From an uncultured Paracoccaceae bacterium (GTDB lineage: Bacteria > Pseudomonadota > Alphaproteobacteria > Rhodobacterales > Rhodobacteraceae), in assembly GCA_943787785.1 (NCBI GenBank), contig CALSNT010000015.1, forward strand, positions 48,384 to 112,383: a DNA stretch of 64,000 bases, read 5' to 3'. How positions within the stretch are numbered: the stretch's first letter is position 1; each line of letters opens with the position of its first letter. The translations under genes were made by a program, and so were the position numbers. Of the stretch, positions 48,063-56,666 are shown piece after piece. Under the pieces are notes generated by a model. That model did no database searches. It saw nothing but the letters and a program-made list of their open reading frames with translations, and was not told the DNA's origin.

Positions 48063-49418
48063 CTAGGCCTCAATCGCGCCTGCGAAGGCGTTTACGACTC
48101 TGCGACCACTTCCCTGCAACCCCTTTAGTTGTTGCTCGCTCGGCGGATCTAGCAAAGCGCCGCTTTGCTTCATGATCCGCCCCGCCACAAACACTGTTTC
48201 CACGTCGGCTGGCCCCGCATGAAAAAGAATGGACGCAGCTGCATCGTGAACGGGGCTAAGATTGATGCCGCGAGTGTCGATAAGCTGAATGTCGGCCTGC
48301 TTGCCCGGCGTCAGCGATCCTATCTCGTTTTCCAGTCGCAGCATTCTTGCCCCGCCCATGGTCGCCCATTGCAATGCGTCGCGGGTCGATGGCCCAATAG
48401 TCTCAGGCGGTGCTCCGGTCTCAGCCCGCGCCAAACGGGTCAGATCATGCCGTGCGGCCTGCAGCGCAAACCGGGTAACGGCAAGCATATCTCCGGCCAT
48501 TGAGCTTTCGATGTCCGACCCAATCGAGATCACCGCACCAAGGTCGCGTAGCCGATTAGTCAGCGGCTCGCCGAACCCCATCTGCAGTTCAACTTCTGGG
48601 GTAAGCGAGAACGTGACGCCAGCTCCGGCCAATCGCCTCAAGTTCTCATCATCAAGTGAGTTGCCATGGACTACGTTGGTGGCAGGGCCGAGCAGGCCCA
48701 AGGCCTCTAATCTCGCGAATCCGTCGTGCTCCTTCAGCGGCCCGCTGACGTGCATACTCGCCAGAAGCCCGGTTTCCCGAGCTAGGCGCAGGTCCGCCTC
48801 GGCGACCGAAGCGATGGACATCTGAGGTCCGAGGACCGCGAGGCCAAGGGTGACCAGAGCGTCGTCTTGTCCAAGCGGCCCATCCATCAGACGTTCGACT
48901 TCAGAGCGCGGCATCGGCACTTCGGAAAAATGCGGTGTGCCGGGTTTCGGGTCGGGCTTAGGCGAGCCATGCAGGAAAACGGCGCGGATACCCGAGGCTG
49001 TCAGCCCCTCGATTGCGGCATCGGTGTGATCCGGCGTCGGGTTGTTGTGGCACCAGTCGGCGATGGTCGTGGTGCCCGCGTTCAACTGGTGCAGGGCGCC
49101 CATGTGGTTTCCAATACCGATATCGTCGGGCGTGAAATGCGTCGCAAGACCAGCATGCATGGCCCGCAGGTATTGCGCCAGTGTCCAATCCGCTGCAATG
49201 CCGCGTAGTCCAGTTTGCCAAGTGTGAATGTGGGCATTGACGAAGCCGGGTAGGGCGATCCGGCCTGCACCATCGATGACGTCCGCCCCTTCCGCGACAA
49301 GCCCGTGTCCTACTGCCGCAATCCGTGTTCCATCGATCAGGATGTCGCCGGAGTCGAATTCGCCGACGTCCGGGTCCATGCTCAGAATTCGAGCGTCTTT
49401 TATGAGAGTTCGTGCCAT
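48063..49418 (-). CDS. Amidohydrolase family protein (AtzA/TrzN/guanine-deaminase-like), cytosolic
   Basis: 451 residues from Met 49418. Metal-dependent hydrolase of the amidohydrolase superfamily. It has the HxH of FVNAHIHTWQTGL near residue 70, later His in SMHVSGPLKEHDG and VVHGNSLDDENL, and the final Asp in ISIGSDIESSMAGDM near 320, the set used for one metal by the deaminase/chlorohydrolase subtype. The C-terminus returns to the small beta domain (IGSLTPGKQADIQLIDTRG). It is last gene of the LigAB-type operon. A nitrogen- or halogen-substituted ring is a plausible substrate. Confidence 0.87.
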   Translation of the reverse strand: MARTLIKDARILSMDPDVGEFDSGDILIDGTRIAAVGHGLVAEGADVIDGAGRIALPGFVNAHIHTWQTGLRGIAADWTLAQYLRAMHAGLATHFTPDDIGIGNHMGALHQLNAGTTTIADWCHNNPTPDHTDAAIEGLTASGIRAVFLHGSPKPDPKPGTPHFSEVPMPRSEVERLMDGPLGQDDALVTLGLAVLGPQMSIASVAEADLRLARETGLLASMHVSGPLKEHDGFARLEALGLLGPATNVVHGNSLDDENLRRLAGAGVTFSLTPEVELQMGFGEPLTNRLRDLGAVISIGSDIESSMAGDMLAVTRFALQAARHDLTRLARAETGAPPETIGPSTRDALQWATMGGARMLRLENEIGSLTPGKQADIQLIDTRGINLSPVHDAAASILFHAGPADVETVFVAGRIMKQSGALLDPPSEQQLKGLQGSGRRVVNAFAGAIEA

Positions 49419-49420
49419 CG

Positions 49421-50443
49421 TCAGACGTACTCGGCACGGACAATCGCGGCCCCAGCCGCCATCGCCTTCATCTTGCCGAACGCGACGTCGCGGGGCAGGT
49501 ATTTCAGCCCGCAATCCGGGGCGACGACGACGTTTTCGGGATCGACGTATGGCAGCGCGCGGCGGATGCGGTCGGCGATGATCTCGGGCGTTTCGACGGC
49601 GTTGTCGCCCAGGTTCAGCACGCCAAGGATCACCGTCTTGCCGCGGATCGTCTCGAGCACCGAGGTGTCGAGGTTTGACTGCGCCGTCTCGATACTCACC
49701 TGCTTGCAGGAACAGTCCTTCATCTGGCGCAGGAAGGAATACCCCTCGGGCCTCTCCTTCGTCATCGCTGCGTAGCCAAAACAGATGTGGACTGCCGTCG
49801 TCCCTGCCGCCCCGTCCAGCGCGGCGTTCAGGGCGTCCAGCCCGTATTCCTCGGCCAGTTCCGGTCTCGCCTGCAGCCACGGCTCATCCAGTTGCACCAC
49901 GTCCGCGCCGGCGGCGAACAGATCAGCCATCTCTTCCTTCACTGCCTGCGCGTAATCCATCGCTGCTTCTGCAGCGCTGGCATAGAATTCGTTTTCAGCC
50001 TGCTGCGACATCGTGAACGGCCCCGGAAGGGTGATCTTCACCATCCGGTCGGTATTTGCGCGCAGGAATTTCAAATCATCCACCTCGACCTGCCTGGCGC
50101 GGGTGATCTTGCCGGTAATTCGCGGCACCGGCACTGGTTTGCCGGACCGGGTGATGACGGTCCCGTAGTTGTCCAGATCAAGGCCATCCAGCGCTGTGGC
50201 AAAACGGTTCGAGTAGCTTTCGCGCCGGATTTCGCCGTCAGTGATAATGTCCAGCCCCGCCAGTTCCTGCTCGCGAATGGCGATGCGGGTCGCATCGTCC
50301 TGTGCTTCCTTCAGGTGCTCTTCAGGAATGCGCCACAGCTCCTTCGCGCGGGTACGCGGCGGGAATTGTCCAGCGAGTTTCGAGCGGTCAATCAGCCAGT
50401 CGGGCTGACAATAGCTGCCGACCAGCGAAGTTGGGAAAAGCAT
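49421..50443 (-). CDS. Cobalamin-independent methionine-synthase-like (MetE C-terminal) protein
   Basis: 340 residues, only the catalytic half of MetE. Zinc ligands are in VHICFGYAAMTKE near residue 220, SIETAQSN near 250 and VVAPDCGLKYLPR near 315. The start TSLVGSYCQPDWL matches stand-alone archaeal-type MetE and related methyl transferases, including epoxyalkane:CoM transferase relatives. It is embedded in a catabolic operon between dioxygenase and amidohydrolase genes, so a role in demethylating the substrate, or in accepting a methyl or thiol group, is more likely than methionine synthesis. That role is inference. Confidence 0.85.
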   Translation of the reverse strand: MLFPTSLVGSYCQPDWLIDRSKLAGQFPPRTRAKELWRIPEEHLKEAQDDATRIAIREQELAGLDIITDGEIRRESYSNRFATALDGLDLDNYGTVITRSGKPVPVPRITGKITRARQVEVDDLKFLRANTDRMVKITLPGPFTMSQQAENEFYASAAEAAMDYAQAVKEEMADLFAAGADVVQLDEPWLQARPELAEEYGLDALNAALDGAAGTTAVHICFGYAAMTKERPEGYSFLRQMKDCSCKQVSIETAQSNLDTSVLETIRGKTVILGVLNLGDNAVETPEIIADRIRRALPYVDPENVVVAPDCGLKYLPRDVAFGKMKAMAAGAAIVRAEYV

Positions 50444-50461
50444 GGGCGTGTCCTTTGCGGG

Positions 50462-50827
50462 TCAGGTCTGGACCGATGGGAAATCCTTGCCCACCCAATG
50501 TTGCAGGTTGGCGGCGAATTCGCGCTGGAACGCCAACGGGCCGGATTTGGCCATGTAGGCCTCGTCATAAATGCCGATGAAGATCGTCAGGTTCAGGAAG
50601 AAATGCGCGCCCATTTCGAACAGGGCGACATAGTCATGGTTGACCAGCGCGGTGCGTTCTTCATCTGTAAGGGCCGTGACAGTGGTCATTTCAGCGTCGT
50701 TCAGGCGTGGGCCGATGGATTGTTCCCAGGTGGCGACAAATGTCTTCGGGTCCTCGGCATAGCGCCTCAGGTATTCCGGGTCGCGATCGACGGTAAACAG
50801 GAATTTGTTGACGTAGTACTTGCTCAT
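50462..50827 (-). CDS. Extradiol dioxygenase small subunit, LigA-type
   Basis: 121 residues from Met 50827. It resembles the alpha chain of protocatechuate 4,5-dioxygenase (LigA), a small helical subunit covering the LigB active site. Family-like elements are a start MSKYYVNKFLFTVDRDPEY, LTDEERTALVNHDYVALFEMGAHFF near residue 50, and an IFIGIYDEAYM segment. The Met overlaps the stop of the LigB gene by 4 bases (ATGA), so the two chains are made together. The longer open frame to 51130 is an artefact. Confidence 0.84.
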   Translation of the reverse strand: MSKYYVNKFLFTVDRDPEYLRRYAEDPKTFVATWEQSIGPRLNDAEMTTVTALTDEERTALVNHDYVALFEMGAHFFLNLTIFIGIYDEAYMAKSGPLAFQREFAANLQHWVGKDFPSVQT

Positions 50828-51684
50828 GCCGCGTCCTCCTTCGGGTACCAGGTGAAATAGGCCTCCATGGTGTGAAACAGGTCGAGATTGTCGACGTAAT
50901 CCGCCACTTCCGGCCCTGCGACGCCCAGCATCAGGATGAAGTTGAGGAAGCCGTGGGTGGCGTTGCCGGATTTGGCCATACTCTCGTGCGTGACCGAGTT
51001 CAGCAGCGCGTCGATGTCCCCGGCGCGTAGTGTGTCGATGGCCCAGTTGTCGAATGCCGGGTCCGGCCCGGTCTCCATGAATTGGCGCGGTCCACCCAAT
51101 TCCAACGACAGATGCCCGGTGCCGATGCACGCGACGCGCTTGTCGGACGGATACTCGTCAATAGCTTTTCGGATCGCGCGGCCAAGATCATAGAACCGCT
51201 TGGGCGAGGGCAGCGGCGGCGCGAATATGTTGGTATAGATCGGCACCACCGGCAGGTCGTTGTCCGGGCGCACCGTGATGATTGGGCAGATAATCGAGTG
51301 GTCGATCTTCAACTCGTTCGAGAACGCCATGTCGAAGTCCTGATCCATCAGGTGCTGGTGCATGAAAGTCGACATCGCCTCGTCGCCTTCCAGCACATAG
51401 GTAGGCAGGCCAAACTCGCGTTCCTCATTATAAAAGGTCGCATCATAACGCGGTGCCTTGCCGATCAGAAACTGCGGGCAGTTGTCCAGGAATATCTGGT
51501 GGAAATGGTCCGAGCCGATCATCACCAGAATGTCCGGCTTGGTTTTCGCAAGAGTCTCCCGATACGCCTCGATCTTGCGCTTCCATTCCGGGGCTTCCGG
51601 CATCTGCTGCTCGGGCGGCATCGTGGTGGCCTTCAGATAGAAGGGGTGGTGGGTGCTTGCCAGAGTGGCGACGAGTTGGGCCAT
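50824..51684 (-). CDS. Class III extradiol ring-cleavage dioxygenase, LigB-type catalytic subunit
   Basis: 286 residues from Met 51684 (MAQLVATLASTHHPF). Iron-dependent enzyme that opens a catechol- or gallate-like ring next to the hydroxyl pair. His in STHHPF, MIGSDHFHQIFLDNCPQF near residue 62 and the Glu in GTGHLSLELGG near 190 are at expected LigB positions. The closest broad group is LigB/gallate dioxygenase; the exact ring is unknown. The gene lies between amidohydrolase 2 and its LigA partner. Confidence 0.87.
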   Translation of the reverse strand: MAQLVATLASTHHPFYLKATTMPPEQQMPEAPEWKRKIEAYRETLAKTKPDILVMIGSDHFHQIFLDNCPQFLIGKAPRYDATFYNEEREFGLPTYVLEGDEAMSTFMHQHLMDQDFDMAFSNELKIDHSIICPIITVRPDNDLPVVPIYTNIFAPPLPSPKRFYDLGRAIRKAIDEYPSDKRVACIGTGHLSLELGGPRQFMETGPDPAFDNWAIDTLRAGDIDALLNSVTHESMAKSGNATHGFLNFILMLGVAGPEVADYVDNLDLFHTMEAYFTWYPKEDAA

Positions 51685-51741
51685 GTGCGCCTCCTTTAGT
51701 GGTAGTGTGGTGGGTGGGGTCTCACCCCGCCATTGGTCCAA

Positions 51742-53259
51742 TCAACCAAATAGGTCGCGTTCAATCCCTGCCGCTTCGAACAGATAATCGCGACTAGCCT
51801 CAAGCTCACCCCGTAGACGCGCGACATCAAAACCCAGCAGCTCTCCGCGCCATTTCTTAACCTGCCCGGCGACCATGACGGTATCGACGTTACTCCGCTC
51901 CATCAGAGTCACAACCGCGCCGGGGACATTGTTCAGGGGGGCGACGTTGATCGCCTCGCCGTCCAGCAGGATGATGTCGGCATCCTTGCCGGGGGTTAGT
52001 GAGCCGATCTTGCTGTCCAGCTTCAGACCCTCAGCCCCGCCCATCGTTGCGTGGCGGATGGCTTGCAGGCAAGTCATCAGGTCAGGGTGGTCGGTGACCC
52101 CCGACAGCGCCTGGTTGTTCACGACCATGCGTTGCAAGGTAATGAGGCTGCGCATTTGGGTGAAGAAATCGGCCGTCATTGTGCATTCGACGTCCGTGGA
52201 AAGGGATGTGCTCATCCCCAGGTCAATTGCCTTCTGGATCGGCGGTTGGCCGTGACGCATGTGCATCTCGATCGGGACCGCCAGCGAGACATGCGCGCCT
52301 GCGTCAGCGGCGTATTGCCAGCCGTCGTCCGACATGCCTGTCATGTGGATGAAGATGTTGTCGTCGCCGAACATGCCCGCCGCGCCCAGTTCGTCGAATG
52401 TCGGCTGCATCCCGAAGGTGCCGACCACATGCAGCGCGATGGGTAGGTCAAGTTCGCGCCCGACTTTCCATGCCTCCTCATATCCCGGCAGATAAATCTC
52501 TCCGCCCATCACCATCGTCAGCAGCTGGTCGTCGGATGAGAAATACTGCTCCTTAATCCGCGCTGCATCGGCGGGGTATTTCGCGCGTTCCCCCCAGCCT
52601 TCGAAATAGCCAAAGACCGAGCGGCGCCCGGCGTCGCGCAACCCTTCGATGGCGGCATCCGAATGTTCTGGCGAATGGTGGATCTGGCTGACGTCCATCA
52701 CAGTCGTCACACCTGCATCCATCTGTGCGATCGAGCCAAAAAGCTCGTTGATATAGACATCCTCGGGCCGGTAGGCGTTCGAGAATTTCTGCAGGATCGT
52801 CTCATAATAATTCGCTGCGACATTTGCCGGGCGTCCGTCACTGACAAGGATGCCGTTGGACAACTGGCTGCGCAGTGCGGTTTCGAACTGGTGGTGGTGG
52901 GTGTCGACAAATCCCGGCATCACCACCTTACCGGTGGCGTCGATCACGGCGGCGTCGCTGGCATCAATGTTTGCGCCCACCTCAACGATCTTTGAGCCGT
53001 CGATCAGCACGTCTCCCACGGTGAAATTGCCGACGCCGTCGTCCATCGACAACACCGCGCCGCCCTTGATCAGCACGCGGCGACCCACCTCACCCACACC
53101 TTCGGGCAGGGTGGCCATCGCCTCCTGGGCGCGCGCGGCCCCAGCGGTCATCGTCATGCCTGTGGCGGTGGCAGCCCCGGCCACGACGCTGGCTTTCAAG
53201 AAGTCGCGGCGCGTCGGACAGGGCAGCTGGGGCGTCTTTGGGTCACATAGGCGGCACAT
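51742..53259 (-). CDS. Tat-exported amidohydrolase family protein
   Basis: 505 residues. A twin-arginine signal (CPTRRDFLKASVVAGAATAT) directs it to the periplasm. The catalytic domain has VDTHHHQFETALRSQ near residue 118, LPIALHVVGTFG near 275, FIHMTGMSDDGWQ near 302 and the Asp of SLSTDVECTMTADFF near 353. It ends with the same small beta domain as the cytosolic paralogue (IGSLTPGKDADIILLDG). It starts inside the IclR gene end (17-base overlap) with AGGGAG upstream. A periplasmic first step before TRAP uptake is a plausible role. Confidence 0.87.
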   Translation of the reverse strand: MCRLCDPKTPQLPCPTRRDFLKASVVAGAATATGMTMTAGAARAQEAMATLPEGVGEVGRRVLIKGGAVLSMDDGVGNFTVGDVLIDGSKIVEVGANIDASDAAVIDATGKVVMPGFVDTHHHQFETALRSQLSNGILVSDGRPANVAANYYETILQKFSNAYRPEDVYINELFGSIAQMDAGVTTVMDVSQIHHSPEHSDAAIEGLRDAGRRSVFGYFEGWGERAKYPADAARIKEQYFSSDDQLLTMVMGGEIYLPGYEEAWKVGRELDLPIALHVVGTFGMQPTFDELGAAGMFGDDNIFIHMTGMSDDGWQYAADAGAHVSLAVPIEMHMRHGQPPIQKAIDLGMSTSLSTDVECTMTADFFTQMRSLITLQRMVVNNQALSGVTDHPDLMTCLQAIRHATMGGAEGLKLDSKIGSLTPGKDADIILLDGEAINVAPLNNVPGAVVTLMERSNVDTVMVAGQVKKWRGELLGFDVARLRGELEASRDYLFEAAGIERDLFG

Positions 53260-54088
53260 GGGAATCTCCCTCTTGGTGAAGTTTCAGTAGGCAAGCATGG
53301 ATTGAATAACGGGGGAAACGGGCCAGTTCGTCTTCAATCGTCAGCGCGGTCACCCGCAGGTCTGGCAGGCGTTCCTCGACCAGCTGCGCAGGCGTCACCT
53401 TGCCAGTGTAGCCTGAGGTATTGAGTGTTGCGATGGTCGTCCCGTCCGCGCCACGGATCGGCACCGCCAGCGCGGTGATGCCATAGTCGAGTTGATCCGC
53501 CGTGGTCGCGTAGCCTTGGGCGCGCACCTCAGTCAGTTCGGCGCGCAAGACGTCCGGGTCAGTGATCGTTGCCGACGTTAGCGGCAGCGGGTCATAGCGG
53601 GCCAGATAGGTGTCGAGGTCGGCGCGAGGCAGCGCCGCCAGCAGCACCTTGCCCATCGAGGTCGCATAGGCCGGGTACTTCGCCCCAACATGCGCCATGG
53701 CGCGACGCGCCTTTTGCACCGAGTAATGCGCGACATAAATCACCTCACCCCGGCTAAGCGTCCCGACCGAAGCCGCATCGCCGAACTGCGCGACCAAGCT
53801 GCGCAGTTCGGGCCGCAGGATCGCGTCGATCCGGGCCGAAAAATGGAAGCCGGACCCCAGCGCCATGACCTCGGTCTTCAGATGGAACCGTTTGCGGAAC
53901 TGCCCGACATAGCCGAGCGACGTGAGCGTAATTAGCGACCGCCGTGCCGCCGCAGGAGACAGTCCAACACGGCGCGCCACCTCGGATAGGGTCATATCAG
54001 GGTGGGCGGCGTCGAAGGCCTCAAGGATTGCCAGCCCCTTGGCCAGTGCCTCGACGAAATCCGCAGGTTTCTCGGCCGTATCGATCAT
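53243..54088 (-). CDS. IclR-family transcriptional regulator of the catabolic locus
   Basis: 281 residues from Met 54088. An N-terminal winged helix (FVEALAKGLAILEAFDAAHP, then MTLSEVARRVGLSPAAARRSL) is followed by the IclR effector domain with ATSMGKVLLAALPRADLDTYL near residue 140, DQLDYGITALAVPI near 205 and a Tyr-rich end. This subfamily (PcaR/PobR-like) often activates aromatic catabolism when bound to its substrate. It is divergent from the citryl-CoA-lyase-like gene across about 110 bases holding a strong palindrome. Confidence 0.92.
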   Translation of the reverse strand: MIDTAEKPADFVEALAKGLAILEAFDAAHPDMTLSEVARRVGLSPAAARRSLITLTSLGYVGQFRKRFHLKTEVMALGSGFHFSARIDAILRPELRSLVAQFGDAASVGTLSRGEVIYVAHYSVQKARRAMAHVGAKYPAYATSMGKVLLAALPRADLDTYLARYDPLPLTSATITDPDVLRAELTEVRAQGYATTADQLDYGITALAVPIRGADGTTIATLNTSGYTGKVTPAQLVEERLPDLRVTALTIEDELARFPRYSIHACLLKLHQEGDSHVPPM

Positions 54089-54141
54089 CCCGCCCCCCAG
54101 CGGCACATTCCTGTTGACGAAACGCTAGCCACCGTTAATAT

Positions 54142-54177
54142 TTTCGGCAAGAGGAAAAATTTTCGCCTACCGAAAAG
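54142..54177. promoter_or_regulatory. Candidate IclR operator palindrome
   Basis: An interrupted palindrome in the divergent promoter region: TTTTCGG at 54142-54148 with CCGAAAA at 54171-54177, and an inner GAAAAATTTTC at 54155-54165 with almost the same centre. Position between the IclR gene and the opposite operon suggests it controls both arms. Confidence 0.65.
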
Positions 54178-54201
54178 GTGGTGAGAATTTCGGGGGGCTT
54201 A

Positions 54202-55002
54202 ATGCGGATCGGGAAGCAAGATCAGGCGCTGACGGCGATTGCGACTTCGGACGCTAACAGCATTACGGTGCGCGGGCTGGATCTGTGCGATGACCTGATC
54301 GGCAAGATCAATTTCACCGACTATTTCTGGCTGTTGGTGCTGGGTGAAAAGCCGAGCGAGGCGCAAGCAAAGATGCTGGATGCCTGTCTGGTAGCGATTG
54401 CCGAACACGGGCTGGTGCCCTCGGTGCAGGCAGCTCGGATGACGCTTGCCGCCGGACCGGACGCTTGGCAGGGGGCAATGTCGGCCGGCTTGCTGGGAAT
54501 GGGCAGCGTGGTGGCGGGTAGCTCGGAAACCGCAGGGCGCTATCTGGTTGAGGTGGTTGCCAAGGCAAAAGCTGACGGCACCGACATCGAGACGGCAGCG
54601 ATTGCAAGCTTGAATGACCACAAGGCACAGCGCCGCAAGGTTGCGGGCCTCGGTCATCCACAGCACAGCGGCGGCGACCCGCGTGCCGACAAGCTGATGG
54701 CGATTGCCGATGGACTGGGCGTTTCGGGGCCGCATGTCGAGGCGTTACGTATGCTGGGCAAGCATGCTTCCGACATTATCGAGCGCCCCTTGCCGATCAA
54801 CGTCTCAGGCGCGATTCCTGCCTGCATTCTGGACGCGGGATGGCCGGTGGACGCAATGAAGGCTGTCCCCTTGGTTGCCCGCGCGGCAGGTCTGTCGGCG
54901 CATCTGTTTGAGGAAGCGCATCGCTCGATCGGGTTCATCATGTCCCACCACGCCGATCAGGCAATTGGGTATGACGGAGAGACGCCGGGTGAGGCGCCGT
55001 GA
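54202..55002 (+). CDS. Citryl-CoA lyase / citrate-synthase-like protein
   Basis: 266 residues from Met 54202. It has the citrate synthase fold but is shorter than true citrate synthase. RGLDLCDDLIGKINFTDYFWLLVLG near residue 25, LGHPQHSGGDPRADKL near 150 (His-loop) and the C-terminal Arg-containing helix of AHLFEEAHRSIGFIM are consistent with citryl-CoA lyase-type proteins that split CoA thioesters of citrate-like acids. The stop overlaps the GTG start of the CoA transferase. It is first gene of the rightward arm. Confidence 0.83.
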   Translation: MRIGKQDQALTAIATSDANSITVRGLDLCDDLIGKINFTDYFWLLVLGEKPSEAQAKMLDACLVAIAEHGLVPSVQAARMTLAAGPDAWQGAMSAGLLGMGSVVAGSSETAGRYLVEVVAKAKADGTDIETAAIASLNDHKAQRRKVAGLGHPQHSGGDPRADKLMAIADGLGVSGPHVEALRMLGKHASDIIERPLPINVSGAIPACILDAGWPVDAMKAVPLVARAAGLSAHLFEEAHRSIGFIMSHHADQAIGYDGETPGEAP

Positions 55003-56141
55003 AAATCCTCAAGAACATTCGCGTTATCGAACTGGGGACCTATATCACCGGTCCTGCCGCGGGGATGCATCTTGCCGACCTTGGTGCCGATGTGATCAAG
55101 GTCGAGCGCCCCGGAACGGGTGACCCGTTCCGTGCGTTCAAGGGCGGCCTCTATTCGCCGCACTACCAGACCTACAACCGCAACAAACGTTCGATCGCGT
55201 TGGACACAAAAGACGCCGCCGATCTGGCCGTATTTCATGGTCTGATCGCCGACGCGGACGTGTTCATCCAGAATTTCCGCCCTGGCGTAGCCGAGAAGCT
55301 GGGCGCGGGTGAAGATGACCTGCGCGCGGTGCGTCCCGACCTGATCTATTGCGCCATTTCAGGCTTCGGCACCTCTGGCCCGGCCCGCGACCGTCCCGCG
55401 TTCGACACCGTCGCGCAGGCGGCCTCGGGGTATCTGCGGTTGCTGACTCCACCGACCAACCCGCGCGTGATTGGTCCGGCCATTGCCGATGCGGTGACAG
55501 GGCAGTACGCGGCGATGGCCATTCTCGCGGCGCTTCTGGAACGGTCAAACTCGGGCGATGGGCGTCGCATTGACATTTCAATGCTTGAGGCGATGAGCCA
55601 CTTCAACCTCGACAGTTTCACCCATTACTATTCGGTCGGTGAGGTCATGGGGCCGCTGTCGCGCCCGGTTGTCTCGCAGAGCTATACCTTTGAATGCGCC
55701 GACAAAAAATGGATTGCGATCCATATGTCCTCACCCAACAAATTTTGGGAAGGGTTCATCGGTGCGACTGGTCAACAGCACCTCGCCGATGATCCGCGCT
55801 TTGCCGAAAGATTGGAGCGGATCAAGCATCAGGATGACATGATCGCCCATTTCACGCCAGTTTTCGCCAGTAAGCCGCGTGCCGATTGGTGCGACGCCCT
55901 GCTTGCTGCAGAGGTGCCGCACGCGCCTGCTTATGACGCGGACGAGGCGTTGGAGGACCCGCAGGCGCAACACCTGAACCTGAAGATCAGCGCACCGTCG
56001 CGTGAACTCGGCACCTACACGACCGTGCGTGCGCCTTACAATTTCGATGGTAAAGCCGAACTTGACGTTCAGCCGCCGCCCGTTCTTGATGAGCACGGCG
56101 ACGTAATCCGCGCCGAACTTGCCAGGCGCAAGGCCGGATAG
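54999..56141 (+). CDS. CaiB/BaiF-type (class III) CoA transferase
   Basis: 380 residues from GTG 54999, overlapping the previous stop by 4 bases. Class III CoA transferases move CoA between organic acids with an Asp that forms an anhydride. The Asp is in RDRPAFDTVAQAASGYLRL near residue 145. The N-terminal VIELGTYITGPAAGMHLADLG and IKVERPGTGDPFR are strongly conserved. Pairing with a citryl-CoA-lyase-like gene suggests activation of a ring-derived acid to its CoA thioester before cleavage. Confidence 0.92.
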   Translation: MKILKNIRVIELGTYITGPAAGMHLADLGADVIKVERPGTGDPFRAFKGGLYSPHYQTYNRNKRSIALDTKDAADLAVFHGLIADADVFIQNFRPGVAEKLGAGEDDLRAVRPDLIYCAISGFGTSGPARDRPAFDTVAQAASGYLRLLTPPTNPRVIGPAIADAVTGQYAAMAILAALLERSNSGDGRRIDISMLEAMSHFNLDSFTHYYSVGEVMGPLSRPVVSQSYTFECADKKWIAIHMSSPNKFWEGFIGATGQQHLADDPRFAERLERIKHQDDMIAHFTPVFASKPRADWCDALLAAEVPHAPAYDADEALEDPQAQHLNLKISAPSRELGTYTTVRAPYNFDGKAELDVQPPPVLDEHGDVIRAELARRKAG

Positions 56142-56244
56142 CACTGCCTGACCGGCCCGCAAAGAAGGCCGCAGGACTCAATGTGAAAGGGCCCGAGCGC
56201 GAGGTGGGCCAACAGCCGCAGAGCAACGCGGTGGGGAGGGAAAG

Positions 56245-56646
56245 ATGAGTGACGATAACCCCAAGATGGTGCCGAAAGGCGCGGTACTGGATGCCTCAAA
56301 GGACATGCTTCAAAAGCAGTTGTTCGTGATCTTCACCACGCCGGTCGACGGGTTGGGTGCGGTCTTTGCCAACATCGAAGAGCACCTGAAATTCCAGTGC
56401 CAGATCGAGGCTGAGGGCATTCTGTTCGCAGCAGGACCGATGTGGACCGACGACGAAGAAAACTGGGCCGGAGAGGGCATGGTTGTCGTGCGCGCCGACT
56501 CGATTGCCGAAGCCACCGTCATTGCCGAACGAGATCCGATGCACAAAGCCGGGGCACGCAGTTTCAAAGTGCGACCGTGGCTGATCAACGAAGGGTCGAT
56601 GACGATCCGGCTGGATCATTCGACCCAGAAATTCACACTAAACTAG
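56245..56646 (+). CDS. YciI family protein
   Basis: 133 residues. A dimeric ferredoxin-like fold protein related to YciI and muconolactone isomerase. An N-terminal beta strand QLFVIFTTPVDG near residue 25, the His-helix EEHLKFQCQIEAEG and the ADSIAEATVIAERDPMHKAG segment near 85 are typical. Members often serve ring-cleavage pathways as isomerases or dechlorinases; here it sits after the CoA transferase and before the TRAP genes. A GGGAGGG ribosome-binding site lies just upstream. Confidence 0.85.
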   Translation: MSDDNPKMVPKGAVLDASKDMLQKQLFVIFTTPVDGLGAVFANIEEHLKFQCQIEAEGILFAAGPMWTDDEENWAGEGMVVVRADSIAEATVIAERDPMHKAGARSFKVRPWLINEGSMTIRLDHSTQKFTLN

Positions 56647-56666
56647 AAGAAACAGGGAGACTGACT

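Noticed and set aside
49419..49880. N-terminal extension of the cytosolic amidohydrolase frame
   Set aside because: The Arg-rich 150 residues overlap the MetE-like gene in another frame; the family-like start is Met 49418.
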